Below, piece by piece: positions 1 through 10,653 of a stretch of 64,000 bases of DNA (positions within the stretch are counted from its first letter, which is position 1; each line of letters opens with the position of its first letter). The stretch spans positions 330,730,581 to 330,794,580 of the forward strand of contig NC_058518.1 in NCBI RefSeq assembly GCF_904849725.1. The letters run 5' to 3'. Below the pieces are notes generated by a model. It made no database searches. It saw nothing but the letters and a program-made list of their open reading frames with translations, and was not told the origin of the DNA. Position numbers and translations under genes: made by a program. The stretch comes from Hordeum vulgare subsp. vulgare (taxonomy: Eukaryota > Streptophyta > Magnoliopsida > Poales > Poaceae).

Positions 1-1754
1 AATCAATTACTACCATAATATGCGCACAAAAACAAATCACCAACGTAATATGTATTCAATTTTGCTTTCCTAGACCCCATCCACAAAACGTAAAATGAAA
101 ACGTACACCTAACTCGTATTGTATATTATTATACATTACAAGTCGTCATACGTATATTCATCTCGTATTGTATACATATAACGGTCTGTAGTATACAATA
201 CAATGTAGATATATGTTTTTTTTTTTACGTTTTGTGAGAAGGGGTCTACCGAAACACACCTCGACACCAGATAAACGGACAAAAAAGGCAAGCAAATTTC
301 TTACCTCGAAATCCTTATTTATCGTAGCAATTAAATGGTTTGCTTATCACTACGCGCGGTTGATTAATGCCTGGCGAGTGCAAGCGATATCTCTGACGAT
401 TAAATAAGATCCTCCTACTCCAGTAAGATATACGGCGACCGAGCTGTTCTTGAGGTCAGTTTTGATCGTCCAGTACTACTATCATGCAAAAGAATAAAAT
501 TAAATTAATATCATACCAAAAAAAGATCGTGCAGATACCTCCATATATATGGCGATTAATGTACACGTCAATGTCCAGCACGTGCTGTAATAAACATCCG
601 CTTGTTGCGTATACTTGGTACTACCATGTTGGATGAAATTCCAATGAAATTCCAGCAAGTACTAATATATTCGTGGAAAATAAAATTAATCCAAATACAT
701 TTCAAACTTTTAGATGTGTGTTGACGCGAGGTCAAAACATATCATCAAGCTTGCTCCCTTGAGCTTTCCCCCAACATTTTGCGCCCTGAGCCGTAGCCGG
801 GCAGACGCCTCGCTAGAGACACGTGACGTGCACATTTTTCTTCCCGTCGGAAAGCCCGACCCAACCAAACGAGGAGGTGGCGCCGTATACACTACGGGGC
901 AAGCTGCTTTGACGCATGAACCACAGATGACGTAGTATGCACATACAATAGGTACGCTGGACCCTAGTTATGTTTGTCTCTTTACGTACCGGAATGCGAA
1001 CCCGTCAATCTTTAGTATATGACCTTAATTATTATGCACCGAGAGCTGCCACATATACGAGTATATGTGAGGCGTTGTCGGGGCCTGGGGGCTTATTTTT
1101 GTTTCATCGCCCATGAATGATCATCCGGGTCAGGATCGGTGCATGTAGAGAGGTGCAGAAGCCGCGCCCACGCAGCCATGGCTGCTAGTAATCTGCTTGT
1201 ACTTTTCAGTTCTCGTTTGGTTCATTCACGCCCACACACATACACACACCGTATCCTGCATCGTTTTCAACTTCCACCGGAGAAAAACCAGCCGAAAACT
1301 TCCAAGATTGGGGCTCTGCATCCGACTTTTTATGGTGCGTCATTTTTTTCACCTTATGTCTCACGCAGATAAGCTTTGGCCGGCCGACTTGATGTTGTGG
1401 TGCGTGTCACCTTCCCAAGGGAAAAGCTCTCGACTTAAACATCTGAACGCAAACGGCTTCCCTGCCATTGCACCAACCACATCGTTTTCTTTACTTTCAC
1501 GGTAGGAATCATGTTAAGTCTCGGCCCTTCTGCGATTGAGTGCACGTCGAAAAGGAAAAACGACCACGACCTCGTAACTTCAGAACGGCACAGCACTAGG
1601 CGCGCAAAATTGAACACAGTACTGTACTATGTTTTATATAATGTACGCAGGTACGACACCTGTTGGTGTTCTTAGTTTATAAACTAACCTGGTTTTTTTT
1701 GAACGGGTTATAAGCTAACCTGTTGATGTGGATGTGTGCGTGTATGGGCGGCAG
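1..1754. other. P450 upstream flank or first intron; no gene seen
   Basis: This stretch is mostly AT-rich and has only short open frames with no recognisable protein family. A moderately GC-rich patch lies at about 770-940 and another at about 1140-1500, but neither encodes the N-terminal half of a P450 (no proline-rich hinge, no signal-anchor helix in frame). The last bases before 1755 form a plausible splice acceptor (GGCAG at 1750-1754). The stretch is therefore either the 3' part of a long intron of the P450 gene or unrelated flank left after loss of exon 1. The sequence alone cannot decide. Confidence 0.5.
71..248. repeat. Small inverted repeat (fold-back/MITE-like)
   Basis: The left arm at 71-95 starts TAGACCCC and runs through ACAAAACGTAAAA. 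It is nearly the reverse complement of the right arm at 223-248, which contains TTTTACGTTTTGTG and ends GGGGTCTA. The roughly 130 bases between the arms hold smaller palindromes, for example ATTGTATAC against GTATACAAT. The size and AT-rich centre fit a MITE, but no clear target-site duplication is visible and I cannot name a family. Confidence 0.45.
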
Positions 1755-2423
1755 GACGTGATGTTTGGCGGGACCGAGACGGTGGCGTCGGCAATTGAGT
1801 GGGCGATGGCGGAGATGATGCACAGCCCGGACGACCTCCGTCGATTACAGAAGGAGCTCGTCGACACGGTGGGTCTCGACCGGAATGTGAACGAGTCGGA
1901 CCTCGACAAGCTCCCCTTCCTCAAGTGTGTCATCAAGGAGACGCTCCGGCTGCACCCGCCCATCCCACTGCTCCTCCATGAGACCGCCGAAGACTGTGTT
2001 GTCGGGGGCTACTCCGTGCCCCGAGCCTCTCGCGTCATGATCAACGTTTTCGCCATCGGCCGCGACGCCAAGGCATGGAAGGATCCGGACACATTCCGAC
2101 CGTCGCGGTTCATCGCAGGGGAAGGGGAGGCTGCCGGCGTCGACTTCAAGGGCGGCTGCTTCGAGTTCCTGCCATTTGGATCCGGGCGACGCTCGTGCCC
2201 TGGGATGGCGCTTGGCCTGTATGCGCTGGAGCTCGCCGTCGCTCAGCTCACCCACGGGTTCAGCTGGGCGCTACCTGATGGCATGAAGCCGTCAGAGCTC
2301 GACATGAGTGACATCTTCGGCCTCACCGCGCCGCGTGCCACGAGGCTCTATGCCGTGCCCACACCCCGGCTCACCTGCCCCTTGGTCGTTGACATTGATG
2401 TCGACAGCGCGCATCAGGCGTGA
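1755..2423 (+). CDS. F5H: Terminal exon of CYP84A-type cytochrome P450 (ferulate/coniferaldehyde 5-hydroxylase)
   Basis: This exon encodes about 222 residues of the C-terminal half of a plant P450, closest in my recognition to CYP84A enzymes. These are ER-anchored monooxygenases that 5-hydroxylate coniferaldehyde or coniferyl alcohol toward syringyl lignin. Visible landmarks are the oxygen-binding I-helix (FGGTET, just after the start), the K-helix ExxR (KETLR, 1935-1949), the PERF-like region (FRPSRF) and the heme loop PFGSGRRSCPG (2172-2204, cysteine codon 2196-2198). The CYP84 signature LLLHETAED is also present. I start at 1755 because GGCAG precedes it and family similarity begins there with DVMFGG; the open frame itself continues upstream to an ATG at 1728. 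No stop or frameshift interrupts the exon. After CPL the reading frame adds about a dozen residues (VVDIDVDSAHQA) that I do not expect for the family. The N-terminal half is absent from the window. An assignment to another CYP71-clan member is less likely. Confidence 0.85.
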   Translation, partial: DVMFGGTETVASAIEWAMAEMMHSPDDLRRLQKELVDTVGLDRNVNESDLDKLPFLKCVIKETLRLHPPIPLLLHETAEDCVVGGYSVPRASRVMINVFAIGRDAKAWKDPDTFRPSRFIAGEGEAAGVDFKGGCFEFLPFGSGRRSCPGMALGLYALELAVAQLTHGFSWALPDGMKPSELDMSDIFGLTAPRATRLYAVPTPRLTCPLVVDIDVDSAHQA

Positions 2424-4624
2424 TATCGTACGTGCGAGTGTGTGCGCCCGTTGCCTTTGCGTGTGCCGTCAACAGTATCTACCAGCTGTGCAAGGGGGGG
2501 GGGTGTTTGATGGGAGGTGGTGGAGGTACCATTGCAAGAGTTTGGTGGTTTTCTCTTGCATTTTGTTGTTGTTTTCTTTTTTGTTTCTGATACTGTAGAA
2601 CATAATAAGGGGATGTCCATGCTACCTGCGTGCATACTTAGGTTACAATTAAGCATATGATGGATGTTCTATGACTAAGAACATAAACTGTATAAACCGT
2701 ATTATTTGAGACTTGTTGGGTCCAAATTCTGTAAATTTTCTTTGTATGACAATTTTCTTTTAAGGCAAAAATTTCCACCTCTCTTTTCTCTTATCTTACA
2801 AGCGTGATATATTAGTTTGATATGGACATTTCGGATTTTACATGACACTTTTCATATTTTGAACAATAGTTGTGCATTTGCACAAAAATAATATATAAAA
2901 AGTAGCACACAACTACTCAACTATGTATGTTTAACAATGCATATACTTGCATATAACTAGTTGTTCTTTGACAGCAATGCAAATAGGTAGTGTTAATTTT
3001 ATAGTGCAAAGTCATCCTTCCACAATTCGTACTGGATGATGATTAAGTGCGATAGTCGAGGTATTAACTAAATGTGACTTGCGTGCACATGATTTGGTCA
3101 CCAAACACAACATTAGAGTTCATATAAGGAACATCTAGTTATTCTGTTACACAACATTAGAGTATCTAGTTGGTCTGGTAAAATAACATTTTCAGTATTT
3201 GTGGATGAACTGATGGTACTCCAAGAAATACAAGAATATTTTGGTACTGTAGTAAGAAAGTTTGGTAGAATAAGTGAATAAATGACTGCAAGGAATAGGC
3301 GCAACTAATTGACAACCCAATATATGGTCTCTCCCTTCTGTGATTCTCCCAAAAAAGTGAAATAATTCATACTTGTACTTGTAAGAACTCATCAAATAAT
3401 ATTATTTTTTTGAGGGAACTCGTAAAAAAAATGAAGTAATGTTACTGAGACAGAAAAAATACAAGATTGAAACGAATAGGAAATACCTAAATAGAATGGA
3501 GCATCATATAAAATTATTTTTCCGTGTCATAAAAAATCAGTTTAGTTACGAGTTTCTTCATATGGGAGTTATATAGCATAGGAAAGTAGTTGTCAAAATT
3601 ACTTTTCAACAAAATATTTCAATATCAAACTTTTAAAATAAAGGGCTCTATGGAGCTCAAGCTCCATTAGGCATTTGAGAGTGGACTTTTTGCTTTGGGC
3701 TTCATGGAGCCTGAAATTTTCAAACATTCAAATCAACTTTCATGTCGCAAAAAAAATGTGGAAAACAAATACACAAGTAGGAACATTCAAGTCTATATCA
3801 TCCTTCCTATTTGTAAAGTATTAGCTTTTCCTTTCTCATTATTTGGGCACTTGCTTTTCATGGTTACATATGCACAACTATCAGATTGGAATTACAACGA
3901 TCAGATCAATTTAACTAGCAAAATGTATCTTATGTATCACTAAAACATATCACTTAATTCGTGGTCAAATGAAGAGCATAGTACACACATTTTGTTAGTC
4001 AAATTAAGAAAATTGTGTCCGCCTTACAAACCTCGATAAAGGTAGTATAAAATAACCGCACTAGGTGTACTGCTCTAGAAATCTTGTGGCATCACCACCT
4101 TTTGATGTTTTATAGACCCCTTCAATACATCGGCGGAGCCGGAATGGGACATGTAACATAAAAAAATCATGCATGTAAGCCTTAAGTCATAGTTGTTAGC
4201 CTAGTTTTTTTTTTCTGAAATGGATTTTGAAACCCCGACACCTCCATCCAAGGATGCACACAATCATCTTTATTATATTATTCATCACAGCCAGATACAA
4301 CAAATACATTGATCAACGCAAAGTCATATTGCGATCCCTCTTGCTATACCTACATGCTTGATGGTGTGTCCTGATTTTGCACCAATAAACATCATCTAAT
4401 CCGATGGCCTCACTCAATGCCACACAGCGAACCGATAGCATCAACCGGTCTAGCAAACCTCACTATGCAGTGCATGCGCATAATATAGAATCTATCAACG
4501 ATATCTTTTGTTGACCCATCTTCAGGAGGGATCAACACATTGATCTTGACAGGCCTACCTGTCACCTATGCCACCACGACGCCAAATAGCGACATCGCTC
4601 AATGCTCGTCCATCAAGACGCATT
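2424..4624. other. 3' flank of the P450 gene; no gene seen
   Basis: The first 200 bases are the probable 3' UTR. They include a run of ten G at 2494-2503, a T-rich stretch and a possible AATAAG polyadenylation-type signal at 2604-2609. From about 2700 to 4600 the sequence is AT-rich with only short, unconvincing open frames. A small palindrome around GGAGCTCAAGCTCC lies near 3655-3668. The part from about 4200 to 4600 has a low-complexity T run followed by moderately structured sequence that may be an old transposon end, but I could not assign it. Confidence 0.5.
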
Positions 4625-6350
4625 CGTTCCACGCTATAACATTCCACGCTATAACATTATCATAATTTCTGATCGTTCCACGTTATAACATTATCATTCT
4701 ATGATGCTTTTAGGATGTTTATATACCAATTAATATTATTTTTGAGCAATAAACTATTAACCCAATGTCCAGTGCCAGTCGTTGTTTTCTGCATGTTTTT
4801 GGCTTTTCAGGTTTACAATACCAAATGAAGTCCAATAGCCATGGTTTTTAATGATTTTTCTAGACCAAAAGAAGACCTCGAAGCTTTGAGAGGAGACCAC
4901 ACGCTGCACGAGGGAAGGAGAACACAATAGGGCGTCCCCAGGGGGATGGCCGCACCCTCATGTGTGGTGCCCCCTCGTGTGGCCCCCGGCGTCCCTTTCT
5001 GCTCTATAAATTCTAAAATATCCCAAAACCCTAAGAGAGCAACCAAAAACACTCTTTTTGCTGCCGCAAGTCTTCGTTCCGTCGTGTGCTCATATGGAGC
5101 CCTATTCCGGTGCCCTGTCGGAGCGTGGCTCGATCACGGAGGGCCTCTACATCAACCTTGTTGCTTCCATGGTGATGTTTGAGTAGTTTACTAGAGACCT
5201 ACGGGTCCATAGTTAGTACCTAGATGACTATTTCTCTCTCTTGATCTTCAATACAATGATCATCGCATCTTCACTTTGATCTACCCGATGTAATTCTTTT
5301 TTGCGGTGCATCTGTTGGTATCCGATGAATTGTAGGTTTATGTTTAGATTATTCATGATAAAGGTTTGAGTCTTCTCTAAGTTATATTATGATTCTTATT
5401 TACGTGATTATTATCGCTTCGTAAATCTCTCTGATCTATTGAAATAAATTGGCCAACTAGATTGATATTTCTTCAGTGAGAGGGGTGCGTTGTAGTGGGT
5501 CTAATCTGGCGGAGTTCTATATCTCAGTGATATAAAAGGATTAGGACACATCTTTGTATGTTTCCACTAAGGATAAAACGATGGGGTTAATTCATATTGA
5601 TTGAGTTCTCTTTGTCTACATCTTGTCATTATTCTCCAAGCATTACTCTGTTTTACTTAATACTCTAGATGCATGCTGGATAGCAGTCGATGGATGGAGT
5701 AACTGTAATAGGTGCAGGTGGGAGTCGAGATATTTGCTTATGGGCGTGATGCCTATATATACAAGATCATTTCCATGAATATCACATAATTATGCAATTT
5801 TCTATCAATTGTCCAACAGTAATTTGTTTACCCACCGTATGCCTACTACAGGAGAGATACCATTAGGGAAAACTACGCCCCCAGGTCCATTCACTTATAA
5901 GCTTACAAACGCTACAATTACCTTCCTGCCTTTATTTAGTTGTTATCTACTCCCTCCGTTCCTAAATATAAGACCTTTTAGAGATTGCACTATAAACTAC
6001 ATATGGATGTACATAGACATATTTTAGAATATAGATTCACTCATTTTGCTCCGTATGTAGTCTTCTAATGTAATCTCTAAAAGGTCTTATATTTTGAAAC
6101 GGAGGGAGTACTTTGCAATTATCAACTATCATCTACACACTTTACTTTCTTGCAAATAACAAGTCCAAGGGCATTGACAACCCTCTTGCCTGCGTTGGAT
6201 GCAAGTGTTTGCTTCTTTATATGCAGTCGTTGCAGATGGGGGTTGGTTGTTACTCCTATTGGTTCGATAAACCTTGGTTCTCTACTCAGGAAAATACTTA
6301 TCTATAATGTGTTGCATCAACAATTGTTCTTTATGGGAAACTCAACGTAG
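4625..6350 (+). mobile_element. Degenerate Athila-type Gypsy LTR remnant (solo or truncated)
   Basis: Between about 4625 and 6350 the sequence follows the layout of the minus-strand LTRs of element C at 17145-18799 and 23846-25501, but is strongly diverged. Shared blocks include CTATAAATTC near 5004 followed by AAAACCCTAAGAG, GACCTACGGGTCC near 5199 followed by TAGTTAGTACCTAGATG, a block around CGATGAATTGTAGGTTT (about 5322), GATGCATGCTGGATAGCAGTCGA, and GGCATTGACAACCCTCTTGC near 6169. The canonical TGATAC start is missing; a short tandem duplication of CCACGCTATAACATT (about 4630-4690) marks the degraded left end. No internal region follows, so it is a solo or truncated LTR. A Stowaway element sits inside it. 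Confidence 0.65.
5950..6108. mobile_element. Stowaway MITE (Tc1/Mariner-derived, non-autonomous)
   Basis: This 159-bp element has near-perfect terminal inverted repeats: CTCCCTCCGTTCC at the left and its complement GGAACGGAGGGAG-type end (read here GAAACGGAGGGAG) at the right. It is flanked by TA on both sides (5948-5949 and 6109-6110), the expected duplication. The inner arms (AATATAAGACCTTTTAGAGATT against AATCTCTAAAAGGTCTTATATT, partly shown) would fold into a long hairpin. It encodes no protein. It inserted into the older Athila-type LTR remnant around it. Confidence 0.95.
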
Positions 6351-6779
6351 ATCACAAGTATCAGTGTCCGAGTCGATGAGGTCGGACACCCGCCTTTTTT
6401 GATAAGTATAAAATGCATTTTCTATGTACCATATGGATCACATGACAAACCATTTATTTCTAAAAAAATGAAAATAGTCTAGGTTAGAATCGCTGGAATG
6501 CTATATATGACTAATGCTTTAAGCTTAACACAACTTTTAATGTAAATTTATTTGTGCCTTGGACTTGTGATTGGTCTGTACCAAGTGTGCATAATCAAAG
6601 ATTTTTCTATACAAAAACTTGATTGAAGGGCAATAACTAGTTTTGTGTCTCAACATTTGAACTTGTTCTATCATCAAGTTTGTAATATTTTGGGTCCTAG
6701 TTATTTGGACTATGATGTGCTTTGTCCTTTAGTATGTAAGACAACAAAGCATTATTTTGGAATTATGCTAGTGGACTAC
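6351..6779. other. AT-rich spacer, nothing recognised
   Basis: This is AT-rich sequence between the LTR remnant and the first recognisable LINE sequence. No coding similarity, repeat structure or RNA gene was recognised. It may be the unrecognisably diverged 5' part of the LINE. Confidence 0.4.
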
Positions 6780-6994
6780 TAGGGTATTTCATAGAAAGAT
6801 AATATTGCACCGAACCTTTACTATCTCTAGTTTGTTGTTTTCTATGGAATTTTAAGTGTTGGAAAGTATTTGTGGATGGTTGAATTATGTGTGATGTTAT
6901 GTAGAAAAAAGTGTGACCTTTATCACTCTGCATATGGCTCGAGAGTAAACCATTCTGAACTAGAGTATCGGAGGAATAAATGATCCTAAGTAAT
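6780..6994 (+). pseudogene. L1-type LINE ORF2 fragment, left piece (5' of endonuclease)
   Basis: The last codons before 6995 read GINDPK, matching the start of the apurinic-like endonuclease domain of plant L1 LINEs (usual form WNIRGINDPxKW). The frame resumes directly at 8756 on the other side of the inserted solo LTR, continuing WHAISSKIEESQ. Upstream of about 6960 the reading frame is too degraded to follow, so the left limit is approximate. The continuity of the frame across 6995-8750 is the main evidence that both pieces belong to one older LINE copy. Confidence 0.55.
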
Positions 6995-8750
6995 TGATAC
7001 GTCACCAATATATCAATAATTTATGAAGTATCAATGCCATACTTGCCCATGTTTACAATACTTTTGTATGGTTTTGATGCACTTTATATGATTTAAATGG
7101 AGCTAACTCGGACGGACGTTGTTTTCAGCAGAATTACGGTGGTGTTGTTTTTGTGCAGAAAATTTCTTGAAATCGCCAGAAACTTTTTTCTTGAAGGAAA
7201 GGGACCCAAAAAACTCCAACTCAGTGCTAGAAGACCCATAGGGCCCGCAAAAGGTAACAAGATATGCACATGGTGGTTGGTCATGCCCTAATGCCTTATG
7301 GCCCCCCTGTGACTCCTCCTAGCTTGATTCCAACGCTAAAAAATCCTATATATTGAGAACTCCTTGAAAATTAACATAAACTTCTGCTCCGCCGCCACAA
7401 GCCTCTGTTCGAAAGCGATATCACGTGGAAACCTAATTTGTCACCCTGGCGGAGGGGGAAATCATCACCGGAGGCCATCTTCATCATCTCGACTACTGCT
7501 CTGTCGCCACAAGCCTTTCTACCGAAGAAAATTCATCATGAGCCCTGTTCTGGCACCCTACCGGAGTGAGCAATCATCATCAGAGGCCATCTTCATCATC
7601 GTGGTGGTGTCCATAACGAGTAGGGAGTAGTTCGCCCTCGGGGCTGAGGGTATGTACGAGTAACTATGTGTTTGATCTCTCTCTCTCTCTCTCTCGTGTT
7701 CTTGAGATGTCATGATCTTGATGTATCACAAGCTTTGTTCATATAGTTGAATCAAATGGTGTTCTTACCTTGCTATATTGGTGTGATGAATTGAGTATTT
7801 ACCTTTGAGATTTTTGTTATGTGGGATTGGATTTGAGAACACTTGATATATGTCTTGCATGTGGACACATGTGGTGACAATGGAGTATTCTATTGATTCA
7901 CTTGATATATGTTATAATAATCAACTTGCAGATTCCCGTGGTGACATTGAGGGTTATCTATGCATATGGGTTTATACACGTTCTTGTCCTACTTTCTCCG
8001 AAAAGAAACTTGGGGGGCACTCTTTGAAGTAATTTGTGTTGGATTGAATATGAATATGAAGCTGTTTGATGCAAGTCAAATAATCAACTCATGGATACTT
8101 ATGGAGACAATGGAGTATCTAGGCGATATTAAAGTTGGTTGGTGCGTATCGTATTTGCTATTCTAGTATGAACTCCTGGATTGTTTGTGACACTTACACG
8201 AATAGTTGAATAGATTGATTGGAAAGGGTAACTTTGAGGTGTTCCTACTACCTACACAAATTTCATATTATGTTCTCTGCTAGATAGGAACTTTGGAGTG
8301 ACTATTGTCGCACATTGAGGGATGGTTATATGATTCAATTATGCTAGAATTGTTGACAGGTTGCACTAGTGAAAGTATGAACCATAGGCCTTATTTCCAA
8401 GAATTGGTATATTGTTTCGCTCGTTGTTTACTACTTGTTACCTTGTTATTTTTATATTTTTAGATTACAAAGACGTATATCTACCATTTATATTGCACTT
8501 AAATCACCATCTCTTCGCCGAACTAGTGCACCTATACAATTTATAATTGTAGTGGGTGTATTGGGGACACAAGAGATTTATTTTATTTGATTGCAGGGTT
8601 GTTTGAGAGAGACCATCTTCATCCTACACCTCCCACGGATTGATAAACCTTAGGTCATCCACTTGAGGGAAATTTTTCTAGTGTCCTACAAAACTCTGCA
8701 CTTGAAGGCCCAACATTGCCTACAAGAATAAATTTGTGTAGTAGACATCA
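6995..8750 (+). mobile_element. Solo LTR of an Athila-type Gypsy element
   Basis: The LTR begins TGATACGTCACC at 6995 and ends AGTAGACATCA at 8750. It is flanked by a perfect 5-bp duplication GTAAT (6990-6994 and 8751-8755). The length (1756 bp), the TGATACGTC start and the TGTAGTAGACATCA end fit the Sabrina/WHAM/Fatima group of Triticeae Athila-type elements; the exact family name is inference. No internal region and no second LTR are present, so recombination between the two LTRs of a complete element is the simple explanation. It sits inside a LINE fragment. Confidence 0.9.
7674..7696. repeat. CT dinucleotide microsatellite
   Basis: An uninterrupted CT tract of about 22 bases lies within the solo LTR, between GTTTGAT and CGTGTTCTTGAG. 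It is a candidate length-polymorphic site, nothing more. Confidence 0.9.
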
Positions 8751-9405
8751 GTAATGGCATGCTATTTCTAGCAAAATTGAAGAATCTCAATGTGCTTTAC
8801 TTTGTTTACATGAAACAAAAATAGAAACTTTTGACAGTTCATACATAAAAATATTGACGTAGAAGAATATTCAAATTTGAGTATTTGTCCTCCATTCGGG
8901 CCTCACGAGGATTGCTTGTTGAATGGAATGAACATTACTTCCATGGTCAAATAGTTTTAATGATTTCTCCATTTCCATTTTAAATACATCTTCACATAAT
9001 GGGCAACATGGATCCTCACTAATATATATGGCCCCTATCACATTAATGTCCGAGCTAATTTCATTAATTGGTTTCAAAACCTCCAAATGTCAAATGACTC
9101 AAATTTGTTGCTTGTGCGTGATTTTAACTACATGAGATACCCACAAAATAGAAGTAGAGTTGGGGGTAACATTTTTGAAATGTTTTCATCTAATGAGGCC
9201 ATAAGTAAACTTGCCCTGGTTGAAATACATCTAAAAGGAAGGAAATTCACTTGGAGCAACATGCAAGAGGCTCCATTACTTGAGAAACTGGATTGGTGTT
9301 TCTCATCTGAAACTTGGACTTTGACACACCCATCTACCTTTTCATATCCACTAGCAAATACAACATCATACCATGTTCCCACACAGATTGAAATTGTCAC
9401 TGTCA
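8751..9405 (+). pseudogene. L1-type LINE endonuclease fragment, right piece
   Basis: This encodes the N-terminal endonuclease of a plant L1-type LINE ORF2, in broken frames. Recognisable parts are CALLCLHETKIETFDSSYIK near 8795, LTNIYGP near 9015, and an open stretch 9087-9410 with RDFNYMRYPQNRSRVGGN and RKFTWSNMQEAPLLEKLDW. These are the metal- and DNA-contacting segments (LxGDFN, where G is replaced by R here; FTW; LDR, read here as LDW). Stops and frameshifts occur between 8850 and 9080. The reverse transcriptase half is missing because the Copia element D is inserted at 9406. The fragment cannot be active. Confidence 0.8.
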
Positions 9406-10653
9406 TGTGAAAGGATAGAGATGGACCTAGGCGGCGTGAATAGGTACAATTCCAAATTTTAATTGTTACTTAGCAATTTTAGGCGATGTAGTGGAATATG
9501 AAAGTAATCCTAACAATTGCTTAGGTTGTAATGGTGCAAAGTAGATTACCAAAGCAACAAGTAATAAGATAGGAAAGCACAGTGTAATACAAGTAAGTAA
9601 AATATACAAGTAACCACAAGTAAGGAGTTAGGGTTTGGAATAATCGCAACTCCGAGAGACGAGGATGTATGCCAATGTTCACTTCCTTGGAAGGAAGTTG
9701 CATGATTTTTTAGAGACATGGCTGTTACCATGAGGGCACACGAAAGCCACAAAGGCTCACCCTATTCTCTCCTTAAGAAAAAACCATGAAGGCGTTTCTC
9801 AACCACTAGTGGTAGACCATGGGGTGGTCTCCATACCCTCGCAAACTTTCCGGGGATTATCACAATGGTTGATTCTTCACTGAAGAACTCCTACCGCCTA
9901 GGAGTCTCCAAGCTCCAAAAGTAAAAAGAACGACGGGGAAAACCTCAAGACTTTCTCAAATCACAAATTCCTTTGGTCAGGAGAAGGGGAAGAAGTGGAT
10001 CTATCACTTGATTGGAGAATTTCTCACAAATACTCTCAAATGGCTTTGTGATCTTGGATTTGGTGTATGAGGATGTGTGAGAGAGAAATATGTGTTCTAG
10101 AGTAAGCTCAAAGTGAATGGTCAATGTTATCTTTAGGTAGGAGAAGGCTATATATAGTGGTACTGATAATATGGCCATTGTGGAGTAAGTGTGACGGACA
10201 CCCAACTCATATTAGGTGGAATTAGATGCTCTCTAGATAGCACACGTAGATATCTGTGCCACCACCCAGAAATCCAGCGACTGTTGAACGACCAGACATC
10301 CGGCACATGGTCGGGACATCCTACTAGCATAAGAAAATGTCTTTTGTTGTGAATAGTGGTTGCATTTTAGAAGAGGCAAGGAGTTTGAATTGACTTGAGC
10401 ATGTATTTTACTAACCCTATCGACCCCCTCTTATTAGTGCGGGATTCCTATACTCAAGAACAACAGAAAACGAGAGCTGTAAACCTCTTGGTTCCTTATT
10501 TCTCAAGTTATATTAATTCTACACGTTTGTGATCCACACCTATTGTCAATTAAGGACTAATACCTGAGATTTACTTGACAAACACCATTAGTCCTCTACA
10601 TGTACATTGTCATCAACATCAAAATATGATATAAGGGCATTATTGCACTTTCA
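9406..10653 (-). mobile_element. 3' LTR of SIRE/Maximus-like Copia element D
   Basis: Read on the minus strand, the LTR starts at 10653 with TGAAAGTGCAATAATGCCC and ends near 9406 with CTATCCTTTCACA, 1248 bp. A purine-rich tract (CAAAAAGGAGGAGAT) lies immediately outside its start, as expected for the 3' LTR of a minus-strand element. The five bases outside its end are TGTCA (9401-9405); the matching duplication would be to the right of D's 5' LTR, which is not seen in this window. The right-hand boundary is firm; the left boundary rests on the TG/CA rule and on the end of LINE similarity. Confidence 0.75.

Noticed and set aside
213..1617. Short open frames upstream of the P450 exon (for example 714-935, 1139-1372, 1197-1505)
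   Set aside because: None shows P450 N-terminal features or any other family; both strands are open over similar lengths, as expected by chance.
1845..2255. Minus-strand open frame of 136 codons opposite the P450 exon
   Set aside because: It is the mirror of a GC-rich coding exon and has no protein similarity of its own.
3640..3700. Palindromic GGAGCTCAAGCTCC near 3655 as a MITE end
   Set aside because: No second terminal copy or target duplication was found nearby.
4813..5182. Open frames on both strands in a GC-richer patch near 5 kb
   Set aside because: The patch aligns in layout with the promoter-proximal part of an Athila-type LTR (CTATAAATTC followed by AAAACCCTAAGAG), so it is LTR sequence and not a gene.
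7364..7630. Serine/histidine-rich open frame at 7364-7630
   Set aside because: It falls inside the solo LTR bounded by a perfect duplication; such patches are common in Athila-type LTRs.
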